A stretch of DNA of 64,000 nt from Burkholderiales bacterium (GTDB lineage: Bacteria; Pseudomonadota; Gammaproteobacteria; Burkholderiales; SG8-41), in NCBI GenBank assembly GCA_036262035.1, contig DATAJS010000013.1, forward strand, positions 248,001-312,000, read 5' to 3'. Each line of letters starts with the position of its first letter. The first letter of the stretch is position 1. The position numbers and the translations under genes are program-made. The notes under the pieces are model-generated. The model was not told the origin of the DNA. It saw only the letters and a program-made list of their open reading frames with translations, and ran no database searches. This document shows, in pieces, positions 1 to 9,560 of this stretch.

Positions 1-350
1 AGAAGATAAGGGCCGAATTCTAAACAATTGAGCGCGGATTGGTGCAGAATCGGCCGCCATCCGGCGCCGGCAAGCTCGGGCGCCGGACTGCAACAATGGA
101 CAGCAGGCAGTGATGCCGCCCCGGCCGCCACCGGCCGCTCGGCGGCCTGCGCGGCTACGCCGCGACCTTCTGCGTGTCCATGCTCTTGTTGACCGTGGCG
201 GTGCGGACAGGTTTCGTCCGGCTCGCGCCGTGGCGCGAGCCGGCCCTGCTGACCGCAGGCGTTTTCTGCATCGTCGGCGGGCGCCGTAACGGGGTGTCTG
301 CGAGGGCGATCGGTTAGAATTCGCCCCTTTAGCCGTTCACATTCGTTCGT
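1..350. other. Region upstream of metG, no supported gene
   Basis: No convincing coding region is seen. Two strong hairpins are present: a 9-bp inverted repeat (TCCGGCGCC at 60-68 with GGCGCCGGA at 79-87) and a perfect 11-bp one (CCGGCTCGCGC at 218-228 with its complement at 233-243, loop CGTG). The first could be a terminator for a gene lying before the window. A 45-codon ORF at 180-317 has a short hydrophobic stretch but no recognisable similarity or ribosome binding site, so it is not called as a gene. Confidence 0.5.
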
Positions 351-2453
351 ATGGCAGCCCGCCGCATCCTCGTCACCTCCGCCCTGCCGTACGCCAACGG
401 CTCGATCCACCTCGGGCACCTCGTCGAGTACATCCAGACCGACATCTGGGTGCGCTTCCAGAAGATGCTCGGCAACGAGGCGCATTACGTCTGCGCGGAC
501 GACACGCACGGCACCGCGATCATGCTGCGCGCCGAGAAGGAAGGCATCACGCCCGAGGCGCTGATCGCCCGCGTGCTGGAGGAGCACCAGCGCGATTTCG
601 CGGGCTTCCACATCGCGTTCGACAACTACTACACCACGCATTCCGACGAGACTCGGCAGCTCTCGAACGAAATTTACGGGAGCCTGAAGGCCGCCGGGTT
701 GATCGACGTCAAACCGGTCGAGCAGTTCTACGACCCGGTGAAGTCGATGTTCCTCCCGGACCGCTTCATCAAGGGCGAGTGTCCGAAGTGCGGGGCGAAA
801 GACCAGTACGGGGACTCGTGCGAGGTGTGCGGCTCGACCTACAGCCCGACCGACCTCAGGAACCCCTACTCCGTGGTCTCGGGCGCCGCGCCGGTGCGCA
901 AGACCTCGGACCACTACTTCTTCAAGCTCTCGGACCCGCGCTGCAAGGCCTTTCTGGAAGAATGGACGCAGGCCGACGAGCACCTCCAGCCCGAAGCGCG
1001 CAACAAGATCCGCGAGTGGTTCGACCAGGGGCTCAACGACTGGGACATCTCGCGCGACGCGCCGTACTTCGGCTTCGAGATTCCCGGCGCGCCGGGCAAA
1101 TACTTCTATGTCTGGCTGGACGCGCCGATCGGCTATCTGGGCAGCTTCAGGAAGCTGGCGGAACGCGCATCGCTCGACTTCGACAGCTTCGTCGGCCCCG
1201 ATTCCACCGCCGAGATGGTGCATTTCATCGGCAAGGACATCCTGTATTTCCACGCGTTGTTCTGGCCGGCGATGCTGAAGTTCTCGGGCAAGCGCACCCC
1301 GACGCACGTCTACGCCCACGGCTTCCTCACCGTGAACGGCGAGAAGATGTCGAAGTCGCGCGGCACCTTCATCACCGCGGAGAGCTATCTGCAGCAGGGG
1401 CTCAACCCCGAGTGGCTGCGCTATTACTACGCAGCCAAGTTAGGCAGCACGATGGAGGACATCGACCTGAACCTCGACGACTTCGTCGCGCGGGTGAACA
1501 GCGACCTCGTCGGCAAGTACGTGAACATCGCGAGCCGGTGCGCCAATTTCATCGTGAAGCGGTTCGGCGGCCGGCTCGGCGGGACAGTTTCAGACGCGCT
1601 CGCCTTTGAGCAAGGGTATCTGCGGGGAGCGGCTCGCGAGGCCGCACAAGCGGCTGCCGACGCCTACGACAAACGGGAGTTCGGCAAGGCTTTGCGCGCT
1701 GTGATGTCCTACGCCGATCAGGCCAACCAGTTCATCGATCGCATCAAGCCCTGGGAAATTGCAAAGCAGCCGGGCCGCGACAACGAATTGCAGGTCGTCT
1801 GTACCATCGCGCTCAATGCATTTCACTGGATCAGCGTGATGCTCGCTCCTGTGCTGCCCGAAACGGCCGGCCGCGTCGCGAAAATGCTGAATTTGGCGAC
1901 GCTCGAATGGAAAGATATCGAAGCTGAGCTCGCTCCCGGCCATGTAATCAACCCCTATACACACCTTTTGACGCGCGTCGACGCGAAGCAGATCGATGCG
2001 CTGGTCAAGGCGAACGCCGAGACGCTGCAGCCGGCGGCGCCGAAACGACAGGAGAAGACAGTGGAAGGCTCAGCACCGAAGACGACGAACGAAGGCCAGA
2101 AACCCGCGGCGTCCGCGGAGCTGGCGCATATCTCGATCGACGATTTCTCGAAGGTCGACCTGCGCGTCGCGCGCATCGCGAACGCCGAGCACGTCGAAGG
2201 CGCGGACAAGCTGCTCAAGCTCACCCTCGACGTCGGCCCGCTGGGCACGCGCCAGGTCTTCGCCGGCATCAAGTCGGCCTACGATCCCGAGAAGCTCAAA
2301 GGCCGTCTCACCGTGATGGTCGCCAACCTCGCGCCGCGCAAGATGAAGTTCGGCATGTCGGAAGGGATGGTGCTGGCCGCTTCGGGGGATGCGCCGGGGT
2401 TGTTCATCCTGTCGCCGGATTCGGGTGCGGAGCCCGGAATGAAGATCAAGTAG
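351..2453 (+). CDS. metG: Methionyl-tRNA synthetase
   Basis: Class I aminoacyl-tRNA synthetase that charges tRNA-Met in the cytoplasm. The 700-residue product has the HIGH-type motif HLGH at about residues 20-23, a four-cysteine zinc knuckle (CPKC...CEVC) near 144-160, the catalytic loop KMSKS near 332-336, and a C-terminal tRNA-binding OB-fold (EMAP/Trbp111-like) from about residue 600 (starting near [15 protein letters not shown]). A low-complexity linker rich in Ala, Lys and Glu joins the anticodon-binding and OB domains. This is the long, dimerising proteobacterial form. The ATG at 351 puts the Rossmann fold at the expected N-terminal distance. The only clear housekeeping translation enzyme in the window. 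Confidence 0.98.
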   Translation: MAARRILVTSALPYANGSIHLGHLVEYIQTDIWVRFQKMLGNEAHYVCADDTHGTAIMLRAEKEGITPEALIARVLEEHQRDFAGFHIAFDNYYTTHSDETRQLSNEIYGSLKAAGLIDVKPVEQFYDPVKSMFLPDRFIKGECPKCGAKDQYGDSCEVCGSTYSPTDLRNPYSVVSGAAPVRKTSDHYFFKLSDPRCKAFLEEWTQADEHLQPEARNKIREWFDQGLNDWDISRDAPYFGFEIPGAPGKYFYVWLDAPIGYLGSFRKLAERASLDFDSFVGPDSTAEMVHFIGKDILYFHALFWPAMLKFSGKRTPTHVYAHGFLTVNGEKMSKSRGTFITAESYLQQGLNPEWLRYYYAAKLGSTMEDIDLNLDDFVARVNSDLVGKYVNIASRCANFIVKRFGGRLGGTVSDALAFEQGYLRGAAREAAQAAADAYDKREFGKALRAVMSYADQANQFIDRIKPWEIAKQPGRDNELQVVCTIALNAFHWISVMLAPVLPETAGRVAKMLNLATLEWKDIEAELAPGHVINPYTHLLTRVDAKQIDALVKANAETLQPAAPKRQEKTVEGSAPKTTNEGQKPAASAELAHISIDDFSKVDLRVARIANAEHVEGADKLLKLTLDVGPLGTRQVFAGIKSAYDPEKLKGRLTVMVANLAPRKMKFGMSEGMVLAASGDAPGLFILSPDSGAEPGMKIK

Positions 2454-2458
2454 CGCGC

Positions 2459-3199
2459 ATGGACGCGCACGCCGCGAGCGCGCCGCCGGCGTTCAAGCAC
2501 ACGCTGCTGCTCGCGGCGCAATGCGCGCTGGTGACGCTCGCGTGCGCGGCCGTCGGCACGTTCACGGTCAAGCCGGCGACCAACGAATACTTCGGCCACC
2601 TCCTCCCGTGCGCGCTGCTCGCGGCCAGCGCGGTGCTGACCATGGTCGGGCCCTCGGATGCGCGCACGCTGGTGCGATGGGAAGGCCGCCTCGCGGTCGT
2701 CGCCGGCGTCGCCTACATCCTCGGCGATACCTTCTACTCGCACCCGCCGCTCGGCATCCTCGATAACCCGGGCGCCGCCGAGCAGTTCCACGTCGGCTTC
2801 ATGGCGCTGATCGCGGCCGTCGGCGTCTTCGCGCTGCTTTACGTGCGCGCGCTCGACCGCGCGACCGGCGTGCACGCGCTCATCCTCTCGGCCGCTTTCG
2901 CGCTGTTCGTGACCGGGCACCACCAGCACGGCGCCGCGAGCGTGCTGTCGCACAACGCATCCGCGGTGTTCGCGCTGATCGCGGCGGCGTTTCGCGTCGC
3001 CGGCCGGCGCGCCGAGTATGGTATCTGCATGCTCGCCGCGGCGTACCTCTTCTTCAGCGGCCAGATGAGCTTCGCGATCTTCACGGATGCGCACCAGATC
3101 GAAGGCGTCGCGTGGGTCTGCGCGTGGACCGCGGCGGGCGTGATCGTCGCCGCGATCTATCTCGCCGCGTTCGCCGACGCCGCGCGCCGCGTCGGTTAA
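2459..3199 (+). CDS. Multi-pass membrane protein of unknown function
   Basis: A 246-residue protein made almost entirely of hydrophobic segments, about seven predicted membrane spans, with no soluble domain. A His-rich stretch (TGHHQHG, near residue 142) lies at the edge of one span and could bind metal, but that is inference. It starts 5 bases after the metG stop, so it may be co-transcribed. It converges with the CopC-CopD gene and the two stops overlap by 4 bases. The family was not recognised. Proximity to a copper-handling gene and the His cluster make a metal- or oxidase-related role possible but unproven. Confidence 0.75.
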   Translation: MDAHAASAPPAFKHTLLLAAQCALVTLACAAVGTFTVKPATNEYFGHLLPCALLAASAVLTMVGPSDARTLVRWEGRLAVVAGVAYILGDTFYSHPPLGILDNPGAAEQFHVGFMALIAAVGVFALLYVRALDRATGVHALILSAAFALFVTGHHQHGAASVLSHNASAVFALIAAAFRVAGRRAEYGICMLAAAYLFFSGQMSFAIFTDAHQIEGVAWVCAWTAAGVIVAAIYLAAFADAARRVG

Positions 3200-4392
3200 G
3201 CGGCGGGCGGCGGCAGCGCGCTCAGCCACGCCGCGGCGATCACGACGAGCACCATCAGCGCGAGCTCCAGGTCGATCGTGCGGGCGAGCGCCGTCGCGCT
3301 GTGCGGCAGGCGCCGCGCGAGACGCAAGCGGTTCCAGAGCGCGATGCACGCCAGCACCGCGAACAACGCGATCTTCACGAGGAGCACCCGGCCGTAGGCG
3401 CTGTCGACGACGGCCGCCGCCGAGCCGAGCCGCGACCACGCCAGCGCGAGCCCGATAGCGGCGAGCGCGGCGACGACCCACAGCGCGATGCGCGAGTAGC
3501 GGGCGACGATCGCGCCGGCGCGCTCGCCCCTGCGCACGTGCGTGTACAGCGGCCACAGCGAGCCGGCCCAGAACGCTGCCGCGGCCACGTGCAGCGCGAA
3601 TAGCGCCTGCCCGACGACCGGCGGCCCCAACGACGCGTGGCCCCAAAGCGCGAGTCCGCCGATGGCGAGCACGACCCCTGCGGTCGCGATCGCGCGACGC
3701 GACGCCGCCATGCCCGCGAGCCCTGCCACGGCGAGCGCGGGACCGAGCAGCGGGGTCGCGGCCGCGCCGATCGTCCCGCGCATGAGCGCATGGAGCGCCG
3801 CCAGCGCCGCGATCCCGAGCACTGCAATGGCGCGCACGGGCACGCCGTCGGATTCCGCGATGACCAGCCTGAACAGGATCGCGCCGGCCGCGGCGAGGAT
3901 CGCGAACACGAACACCGCGCGCAGCAACACCAGAGCGACCAGCAGCGCGTGGTCGGGACTGGCTTCAATCCGGATCTTCTCGTCGTCGTCCGCAGCGGCG
4001 GCCGGCGGCTCTGCGGCGGGCGGCGGGCCGGCTCCGACGCGGAAAGAGAGCGCCCCCGAAACGGCGTGAGAGTCCGCGCCGGCGACGCGCCAGCGCAACG
4101 TATACACACCGGAGGACGCCGCCGCGAACGCCGGCGCTACGATCAGCGTGGCGCCCTCGGCCGAGGCCGTCACCGGGACCTGCGTGCCGTCGGCGCCGCT
4201 CAGCGCGAGACGCACCGGCGCAACCCGCGTCGAATAGCGCAGCGTGATCCGCGCCGGCGCCGCGTCGAGCACCGCGCCGCCCGCCGGCTCGGCCGCGAGC
4301 AGCCGCGTGTGCGCGCCCGCCGTCCCGGCGGCCGACGACAGCAGCAGCACGAACAACGCATGCACGACGCGCAGCCGCCACGGCGCGTCCAC
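3196..4392 (-). CDS. CopC-CopD fusion copper resistance/uptake protein
   Basis: A 398-residue fusion. Residues 1 to about 27 form a signal peptide predicted to be cut so that the mature chain begins with His (AGA before HTRLL), the usual N-terminal copper ligand of CopC. Residues 28 to about 120 are the CopC cupredoxin-like domain, ending with the DSH ligand motif (GADSHAVSGALSFRV). The rest is the CopD membrane domain of about eight spans. CopC binds copper in the periplasm and CopD is thought to move it across the inner membrane. The fusion order C then D is common in proteobacteria. No cop regulator or CopA/B gene is nearby. Confidence 0.9.
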   Translation of the reverse strand: MDAPWRLRVVHALFVLLLSSAAGTAGAHTRLLAAEPAGGAVLDAAPARITLRYSTRVAPVRLALSGADGTQVPVTASAEGATLIVAPAFAAASSGVYTLRWRVAGADSHAVSGALSFRVGAGPPPAAEPPAAAADDDEKIRIEASPDHALLVALVLLRAVFVFAILAAAGAILFRLVIAESDGVPVRAIAVLGIAALAALHALMRGTIGAAATPLLGPALAVAGLAGMAASRRAIATAGVVLAIGGLALWGHASLGPPVVGQALFALHVAAAAFWAGSLWPLYTHVRRGERAGAIVARYSRIALWVVAALAAIGLALAWSRLGSAAAVVDSAYGRVLLVKIALFAVLACIALWNRLRLARRLPHSATALARTIDLELALMVLVVIAAAWLSALPPPAA

Positions 4393-4428
4393 TACAATGA
4401 AGCGCTTCTTACCAAGCGAACTCCCCCG

Positions 4429-5538
4429 ATGAAGCTCGAACGCATCGAACCCATAGCCATCGACATCCCGCTGTCGAAGAACTTCGGCGGCGCGACTTAT
4501 TCGGTCCTCAAGCGCTGCACGGTCGTCACCCGCCTAACGACGAGCGACGGTCTCACGAGCGAAGTGTACAACGGCGACAACCGCGATCACGTCGGCGAGA
4601 TCGTGCGCCTCGTGCGCGACGAGATCTTCCCCGTCATCGAGGGCATGAACCTCTTCGAGACCGAGCGCATCTGGGAGAAGATGTTCGCGCTCTCGCACGT
4701 CAGCCGCGACCGCAAGCTGCTGCTCGAAGCGATCGCGTGCGTCGACTGCGCGGTGTGGGACCTCGTCGGCAAGGCGCTGGGCAAGAGCGTGCGCGAGCTT
4801 CTCGGCGGCTATCGCGACCGGCTGCAGATCATCTCGATCGGCGGCTACTACATGGAAGGCAAGACGCTCGCCGACATCGGCCGCGAGATGGAGCTGTACA
4901 GATCCGAAGGCATGGCCGGCTGCAAGTTCAAGGTCGGCGGCCGCTCGCCGGAGGAAGACGCGCAGCGCGTGGCCGCGGCGCGCAAGGCCGCCGGCGACGA
5001 TTTCGTCCTCATGGTCGACGCCAACCGGGGCTGGGGCGCGCAGGACGCGATCGACTTCGCGCGGCGCGTCGAGCACCTGAACATCCGCTGGTTCGAAGAA
5101 CCGTGCCACTGGTACGACGACGCGGCGATGATGGCGCGCGTTCGTCAGTCGATTCGCATTCCGGTGACCGCGGGCCAATCGGAGATCACCAGCCACGCGA
5201 TCCGCCGGCTCGTCGACGCGAACGCGGTCGACTTCGTCAACTACGACGTCTCCGAAGGCGGCGGCGTCACCGACTGGCGGCGCGCGGCGGCGATCTGCGC
5301 CGCATCGGGCATCGAGATGGCGCACCACGAGGAATCGCAGATCTCGCAGCAACTGCTCTCCGCCGTGCCTCACGGCACGTACGCCGAATGCTTCGGCGAT
5401 CCTGCGCGCGACCCGGTGTGGCAGACCCTGTGGGTGAACCGGCCGAAGATCGACAATGGATGGTTCACGGTGTCGCCTGGCCCGGGGTTCGACATCCAGC
5501 TCGATCCGGACATGGTGGAACGCTATCGCGTCCGTTAG
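4429..5538 (+). CDS. Mandelate racemase/muconate lactonizing enzyme family protein
   Basis: A 369-residue enolase-superfamily enzyme that abstracts a proton alpha to a carboxylate. A KxK catalytic motif is seen at about K166 and K168 (KFKVGG). The magnesium-ligand series is D198 (VDANRG), E224 (WFEEP) and about E252 (TAGQSE), and a His pair near 299-300 (MAHHEES) sits where the MR-type general base is expected. The open frame continues upstream without a stop, but the ATG at 4429 begins the capping domain exactly (MKLERIEPIAIDIPL), so it was chosen. Substrate is unknown; acid-sugar dehydratase, racemase or cycloisomerase activity are all possible. Confidence 0.9.
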   Translation: MKLERIEPIAIDIPLSKNFGGATYSVLKRCTVVTRLTTSDGLTSEVYNGDNRDHVGEIVRLVRDEIFPVIEGMNLFETERIWEKMFALSHVSRDRKLLLEAIACVDCAVWDLVGKALGKSVRELLGGYRDRLQIISIGGYYMEGKTLADIGREMELYRSEGMAGCKFKVGGRSPEEDAQRVAAARKAAGDDFVLMVDANRGWGAQDAIDFARRVEHLNIRWFEEPCHWYDDAAMMARVRQSIRIPVTAGQSEITSHAIRRLVDANAVDFVNYDVSEGGGVTDWRRAAAICAASGIEMAHHEESQISQQLLSAVPHGTYAECFGDPARDPVWQTLWVNRPKIDNGWFTVSPGPGFDIQLDPDMVERYRVR

Positions 5539-5561
5539 CGGTGCGTTAGCACGCACCCTAC
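5538..5561. repeat. Interspersed GGTGCGT...ACGCACCCTAC repeat
   Basis: Short palindromic unit (GGTGCGTTAGCACGCACC) immediately after the stop of the enolase-superfamily gene. Related copies occur at 13390-13450, 17157-17215, 36414-36437 and 49291-49318, always in gaps between genes, so this is an interspersed repeat family that may act as a weak terminator. Confidence 0.7.
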
Positions 5562-5571
5562 TTTTCGACCG

Positions 5572-6117
5572 TTGAAGCATCTCATCGAAGCCCGCTCCTT
5601 CCGCGTCCTGTTCGCGGGCTGCCACAACTTCTGGGTGCTGAAGAACGCGAACGGCCACACGCTCGCCGAGCTGCACGGCCTCGCGTACGACCGCGTCAAC
5701 AAGAAGGTCCTGCCGATCGGCACCACGAAAAACCACGGCCTGCGCGTGTTCGCGTACGCGCACGACGAAAGCTATGCGCGCGCGAGCGGCCTGCCGATGG
5801 GCTCGACGCGCATGTACTGGAAGAGCCGCGTGAAAGCGGTCTACCAGGGCGAGGACGCGCTCGCGCGCTGGAACGCGGCGCTGAAAGCGATGCCGCTCCT
5901 CGACGGCCTCGATCTCGACTATCCGCCGTTCGGCTTCAACGTGCTCTCCGCGACGGTCAACAGCAACTCGGCCTACCGCACTTTCGGCGAGATCATGGGC
6001 GTGCCCATCCCCACGTTCGCCGGGGTGCTCGGTCCCGGCTGCAGCAACCGCATGCTCGCCGGCGAAGCGCTCGAGCGCCTGTCGTTCCGCGCTGCGCGAA
6101 CCGACGCCCGAGCCTGA
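5572..6117 (+). CDS. Conserved-looking protein of unknown function
   Basis: A 181-residue protein read from a TTG codon; no ATG lies near the start of similarity-like sequence. No signal peptide or membrane span is evident. It carries a Cys and His at positions that could pair (AGCHNFWVL near residue 16 and ELHGLA near 35) and a later NSNSAYRTF segment followed by GCSNRML. The NSNS...F arrangement is faintly reminiscent of DUF3750-type or cysteine-peptidase-like proteins, but this is a weak impression. It lies 33 bases after the enolase-family gene and converges with a VOC gene. Codon use is like its neighbours, which supports a real gene. Confidence 0.6.
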   Translation: MKHLIEARSFRVLFAGCHNFWVLKNANGHTLAELHGLAYDRVNKKVLPIGTTKNHGLRVFAYAHDESYARASGLPMGSTRMYWKSRVKAVYQGEDALARWNAALKAMPLLDGLDLDYPPFGFNVLSATVNSNSAYRTFGEIMGVPIPTFAGVLGPGCSNRMLAGEALERLSFRAARTDARA

Positions 6118-6121
6118 TCGC

Positions 6122-6526
6122 TTACGCTTTCTGCGGGCGCACCGGCTTCTTGTAGCGCCCGACCGGCACGAGCTCGGCGACGGTGCCGCCGGGCGCGCGG
6201 AATTTCACCGGGATTACGCCGGGATCGCTGATGATCTCGCAGCCGTAGCTCAGGATCTCTTTGGTCGACTTCTCGAGGTCTTCGACTTCGACCGCGAAGT
6301 GGTGGATGCACGGGCCTTCGCCCGAAGCCCTGGATTCGGCGGAGTCGGTGCCTTCGTCGTACTTGATGAGCGTGAAATCGAGCTCGCCGTCGGTGAGGTG
6401 GCGCGACAGGTGATCGCGGGTCTTGCGGGTCTCGGCCTCCCAGAAACCGAAGACTTTCTCGTAGAAGGCGGTGGTCTTCTCGAGGTCGTCGACCTTGAGC
6501 GCGATGTGGACGATGCGGTTCGTCAT
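6122..6526 (-). CDS. VOC family (glyoxalase/dioxygenase-like) protein
   Basis: A 134-residue single-module vicinal-oxygen-chelate protein. The first beta-alpha-beta unit starts with the metal-ligand His (NRIVHIALKV) and the second with CIHHFAVEVEDLE. The C-terminal strand KFRAPGGTVAELV supplies the usual Glu ligand. Such proteins bind a divalent metal and act as glyoxalases, epimerases or ring-cleaving enzymes, normally as dimers. A GGAG-type ribosome binding site (sense TCAAGGAGATTTC) precedes the ATG. Its substrate cannot be told. Confidence 0.88.
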   Translation of the reverse strand: MTNRIVHIALKVDDLEKTTAFYEKVFGFWEAETRKTRDHLSRHLTDGELDFTLIKYDEGTDSAESRASGEGPCIHHFAVEVEDLEKSTKEILSYGCEIISDPGVIPVKFRAPGGTVAELVPVGRYKKPVRPQKA

Positions 6527-6674
6527 TGAAATCTCCTTGAGGGCGAGCCCGAGAGTGAGCCGGCGACCGCGTTTTTAGAAGACAGCCGGCCGCTTGCGCA
6601 AACGCCGTGGTATGCTGCGCGAGCAATCTTATGCGCTGCGGTCACCCCTCTCCTCGCCGCAGGCTCTCACCCTT

Positions 6675-7343
6675 TCAGTAGTTCTCCGCGAGCCAGCGCT
6701 CGCACGCGTCACCGACCTCGTCCAGCACCGCCGCATCGCTGCGTCCCGAGGACTTGAGCACGTGAAACGAGTGATCGGCGCCGTCGAGCCAGTGCATCGT
6801 CCAGCTCGTGCCGAGCCGTTCGAGCGTCTGCTCCATCAGCGCTTGCGTGCACAGCGTGTCGCGCGTGCCGTTGAAGCACAGCACGGGCACACGGATGCGC
6901 GGCAGGTGCTCGTCGCGCAGCTTCTCGGGCTTGCCCGCGGGGTGCAGCGGATACGCGAACAGCAGCAGGCCGTCGCAGCCGTAACCGTCCGCCGCGAGCA
7001 TCGACGCGGTGCGTCCGCCCATCGAGCGGCCGCCGATGAGGAGCTTTTCAGGCGCGAGCTCGGTCCGCGCGCGCTCGATCACCGCCTTGTAGCAGTCCTG
7101 GAGGAGCGGCATGCGGTCCGGCGCTTTCGCCCCTTTCGCGCGATAGAGGAAGTTGAAGCGCACGACGTCGAGGCCGCGTCCCCGCAGCTCGCGCACCAGC
7201 GCGAGCATGCCGCGATCGTCCATGTGGCCGCCCGCGCCGTGGGCGCAGACGAAGGTCGCGCGGCGGCTCGCCGTCGCCGGCTCGTAACGCGCCACGGTCG
7301 CATCAAGGCCGACCGAAATGTGCCATTCTTGGGCTGCACCCAT
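6675..7343 (-). CDS. Alpha/beta hydrolase, KANL3/Tex30-like
   Basis: A 222-residue alpha/beta hydrolase. The oxyanion segment HGAGGHMDD is near residue 35, the nucleophile elbow GGRSMGG near 100, an acid in FNGTRDTLC and the catalytic His in GADHSFHVL near the C-terminus. The pattern fits the small bacterial relatives of KANL3/Tex30, cytosolic hydrolases of unknown substrate. The gene is divergent from the Bug receptor at 7367 with only 23 bases between the start codons, so their promoters must overlap each other's coding sequence or the true start is slightly downstream. Confidence 0.88.
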   Translation of the reverse strand: MGAAQEWHISVGLDATVARYEPATASRRATFVCAHGAGGHMDDRGMLALVRELRGRGLDVVRFNFLYRAKGAKAPDRMPLLQDCYKAVIERARTELAPEKLLIGGRSMGGRTASMLAADGYGCDGLLLFAYPLHPAGKPEKLRDEHLPRIRVPVLCFNGTRDTLCTQALMEQTLERLGTSWTMHWLDGADHSFHVLKSSGRSDAAVLDEVGDACERWLAENY

Positions 7344-7366
7344 AACAGGAATCGCAAGGAGGAGAG

Positions 7367-8338
7367 ATGAGAGTACCGTACACCGCCGCCTGCGCGGCGC
7401 TCGCGCTGGCGTCGCTCGCCGCTCAAGCGCAAGGGCAGTACCCGACCCAGCAGATCCGCATCGTCTGCCCGTTCCCGGCCGGCGGCGGCACCGACCTCAC
7501 CGCGCGCTTGCTCGGCGAGCAGCTTTCCAGGACGTTCGGCCATCCGGTGGTCGTCGACAACCGCACCGGCGCGAGCGGCATGATCGGCACCGACGTCGCC
7601 GCGAAAGCGAAGCCGGACGGCTACACGCTGCTCCTCGCGTCGGGCGAGATCGCGGTCAACCCGCACCTCTATCCCAAGATGGCGTACGACTGGGACCGCG
7701 ACCTCCAGCCGATCACCCTGATGGTGAAGGTGCCCAACCTGCTCGCGGTGAACATGGACGTGCCCGCGAAGAACGTCGCGGAGCTGATCGCGTACGCCAA
7801 GCAGAACCCGAACAAGCTCACCTTCTCGTCGAGCGGCGTCGGCAATCCGCAGCAGCTCACCGGAGAGCTCTTCAACAAGATGGCCGGCGTGCACATCAGG
7901 CACGTGCCCTACAAGGGCGCGGCGCCGCAGATCGCGGACGTCGCGGGCAAGCACATCACGATGACGTTCGTCAGCATCGGCGCGGCGCTGCCGTTCGTGC
8001 AGAGCAATCGCATCCGTCCGATCGCGGTGACTTCGGCGACGCGCGTCTCGGTATTGCCCGACGTGCCGGCGATCGCCGAGCATCCGCCGCTCGCGGGTTT
8101 CGAGCTCGTGAACTTCTTCGGCTTCTTCGGTCCCGCGGGGCTGCCCGATCCGATCCTGCGCAGGCTGAACGCCGCGGCAGTCCAGACGTTGAAAACGCCC
8201 GAGATCGCCGCGAAATTCCGCAACATGGGTTTCGAGCCCTCGCCCACCACGCCCGAGCAGTTCCGCGAGTTCATCCGCGGCGAGTCGGCCAGAGCCGCGA
8301 AGGTCATCGCCGAAGCAGGGATCAAATTGACCGAGTGA
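7367..8338 (+). CDS. Bug/TctC family periplasmic solute receptor
   Basis: A 323-residue tripartite tricarboxylate transporter receptor. Signal peptide of about 23 residues ends at AQA/QG. Ligand-loop motifs are PFPAGGGTDL, VVVDNRTGASGMIG and KPDGYTLLLAS, followed by the hinge segment ending in VLPDVPAIAEHP and a C-terminal helix EAGIKLTE. No TctA or TctB membrane subunit is present anywhere in the window, so this is an orphan receptor, either using a distant permease or working in sensing. The AAGGAGGAGAG ribosome binding site supports the ATG at 7367. Confidence 0.95.
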   Translation: MRVPYTAACAALALASLAAQAQGQYPTQQIRIVCPFPAGGGTDLTARLLGEQLSRTFGHPVVVDNRTGASGMIGTDVAAKAKPDGYTLLLASGEIAVNPHLYPKMAYDWDRDLQPITLMVKVPNLLAVNMDVPAKNVAELIAYAKQNPNKLTFSSSGVGNPQQLTGELFNKMAGVHIRHVPYKGAAPQIADVAGKHITMTFVSIGAALPFVQSNRIRPIAVTSATRVSVLPDVPAIAEHPPLAGFELVNFFGFFGPAGLPDPILRRLNAAAVQTLKTPEIAAKFRNMGFEPSPTTPEQFREFIRGESARAAKVIAEAGIKLTE

Positions 8339-8353
8339 CGCGACGCGTCACTC

Positions 8354-8384
8354 GATCATCCCCGCGCAGGCGGGGATCCATCTT
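8354..8384. repeat. REP-like ATTCCCGCG/CGGGAAT repeat copy
   Basis: Hairpin ATCCCCGC-GCAG-GCGGGGAT followed by the family's characteristic ATCCAT joint. It sits 15 bases after the Bug receptor stop, between convergent genes. The remaining spacer up to 8463 holds an open stretch ending at a TAA near 8460 that could be a gene tail but has no recognisable identity. Confidence 0.8.
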
Positions 8385-8463
8385 CCAGCCCCGGGGCCCG
8401 GATTCGACGCGCGCTATATGCTCTACGACAGCGGCAAGCTGCCGCCCTCGCCGCGATAACCGC

Positions 8464-9537
8464 TCAGCCCGCGAACGCGGCGAGCCGCTTGAACGCCTTC
8501 ACCTTCTCGCCGCGCTCGACGTTCGCCTTGTTGAGCGCGTCGCGCATGACCTCGATCGTCTTGTCGTACGTCGTGCAGTCGACCGGAAACGGCGTGCCGT
8601 CCTTGCCGCCGTGCGCGAACGAGTAGCGCGCCGGGTCCCTGCGGCTCGCGGCTTCGCCGTAGATGAGCTCGGAGGTGAGCGCCAGCGCGCGCAAGGTCTT
8701 CGCGCCGACGCCTTCGATAGCCAGCAGCGCCTCGAAGTCGGCCGGCGCTTCTTCGTAGGTCCTGAGCAGGATCTTCTTCAGGTACTTGGGATCGACGTCG
8801 GCGTCCCGTATCCAGTGATGCCGCGGCATGTCCAGCAGCGGCAGGTGGTGGAACGCTTCGAGCGTCACGCCGGGTTTCTCGCGCGCGAGCGCCGCCGACG
8901 CCGATCTCACCTTCGCGCTCTCGGTTGCGACGAGGTTGAGCGTCGGCGTGGCGGCGTCGCAGCAGATCGCCGCGTGCGGCTCGTCGACGTAGCTCGACAC
9001 GCCGTCGGAGAGCCAGTGATAGCGCCGCGCCATCGACGTCTCGTCGTTCATGCCCTGCTGCACGATGCACCACTGGCCGGCCGCGGTGAAGACGAACGCG
9101 TGGTGGTAGAGCTGGTAGCCGTCCTGCACAGCCGAGTTGTCGACCTTGGCCGAGATGCGGCTCGCGTAGACCAGCGGATGAGGATCGCGGCCGAGCTTTT
9201 CACACGCGGACGTGATCTCCGCGGGCGTCTTGCGCGAGGTCGCGCCCTTGCCGCCCGCGACGAAGAGCCCAAGCTCGCGCTCGGTGCCTTTGAGGCCTTC
9301 CTTGAGCGCGCCGCACACCGTGGTCGTGAGGCCGCTCGAATGCCAGTCGAAGCCGAGCGCGCAGCCGAAAGCCTGGAACCAGTAAGGGTCCGACAGCCTG
9401 CGCAGCACTTCTTCCCGCCCGAACTCCTGCGCGATGTAGATCACGATCTCCCGCGACAGCGGGACCATGCGCTTGAAGAGATAGCTCGGCGCTTTGCCGC
9501 CGTGGAGCGGGAGATGGGCGAAACCGGTGCGGGACAT
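8464..9537 (-). CDS. DUF763 domain protein
   Basis: A 357-residue protein that matches the DUF763 pattern over its whole length: it begins TGFAHLPLHGGKAPSYLF, has the conserved RLSDPYWFQAFGC and GFDWHSSGLTTTVCGALKEG blocks, and contains a helix-hairpin-helix-like EGVGAKTLRALAL segment near residue 260. The family occurs in archaea and scattered bacteria, has no established activity, and the HhH-like motif hints at nucleic acid binding. The open frame extends upstream to 9609, but those 24 codons are the translation of an interspersed repeat (9561-9655), so the ATG at 9537 was chosen. A horizontally transferred origin is possible. Confidence 0.85.
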   Translation of the reverse strand: MSRTGFAHLPLHGGKAPSYLFKRMVPLSREIVIYIAQEFGREEVLRRLSDPYWFQAFGCALGFDWHSSGLTTTVCGALKEGLKGTERELGLFVAGGKGATSRKTPAEITSACEKLGRDPHPLVYASRISAKVDNSAVQDGYQLYHHAFVFTAAGQWCIVQQGMNDETSMARRYHWLSDGVSSYVDEPHAAICCDAATPTLNLVATESAKVRSASAALAREKPGVTLEAFHHLPLLDMPRHHWIRDADVDPKYLKKILLRTYEEAPADFEALLAIEGVGAKTLRALALTSELIYGEAASRRDPARYSFAHGGKDGTPFPVDCTTYDKTIEVMRDALNKANVERGEKVKAFKRLAAFAG

Positions 9538-9560
9538 GATCTGTATGCATGTCCAGTATA

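Noticed and set aside
180-317. 45-codon ORF upstream of metG
   Set aside because: No ribosome binding site, no recognisable family, and it overlaps a strong hairpin at 218-243.
3637-4428. Long N-terminal extension of the enolase-family frame
   Set aside because: It lies antisense to the CopC-CopD gene, is Arg-rich like a shadow frame, and the ATG at 4429 begins the conserved domain.
8400-8463. Open stretch ending near 8460 as the tail of a gene
   Set aside because: Too short (about 20 codons) and without recognisable similarity to call.
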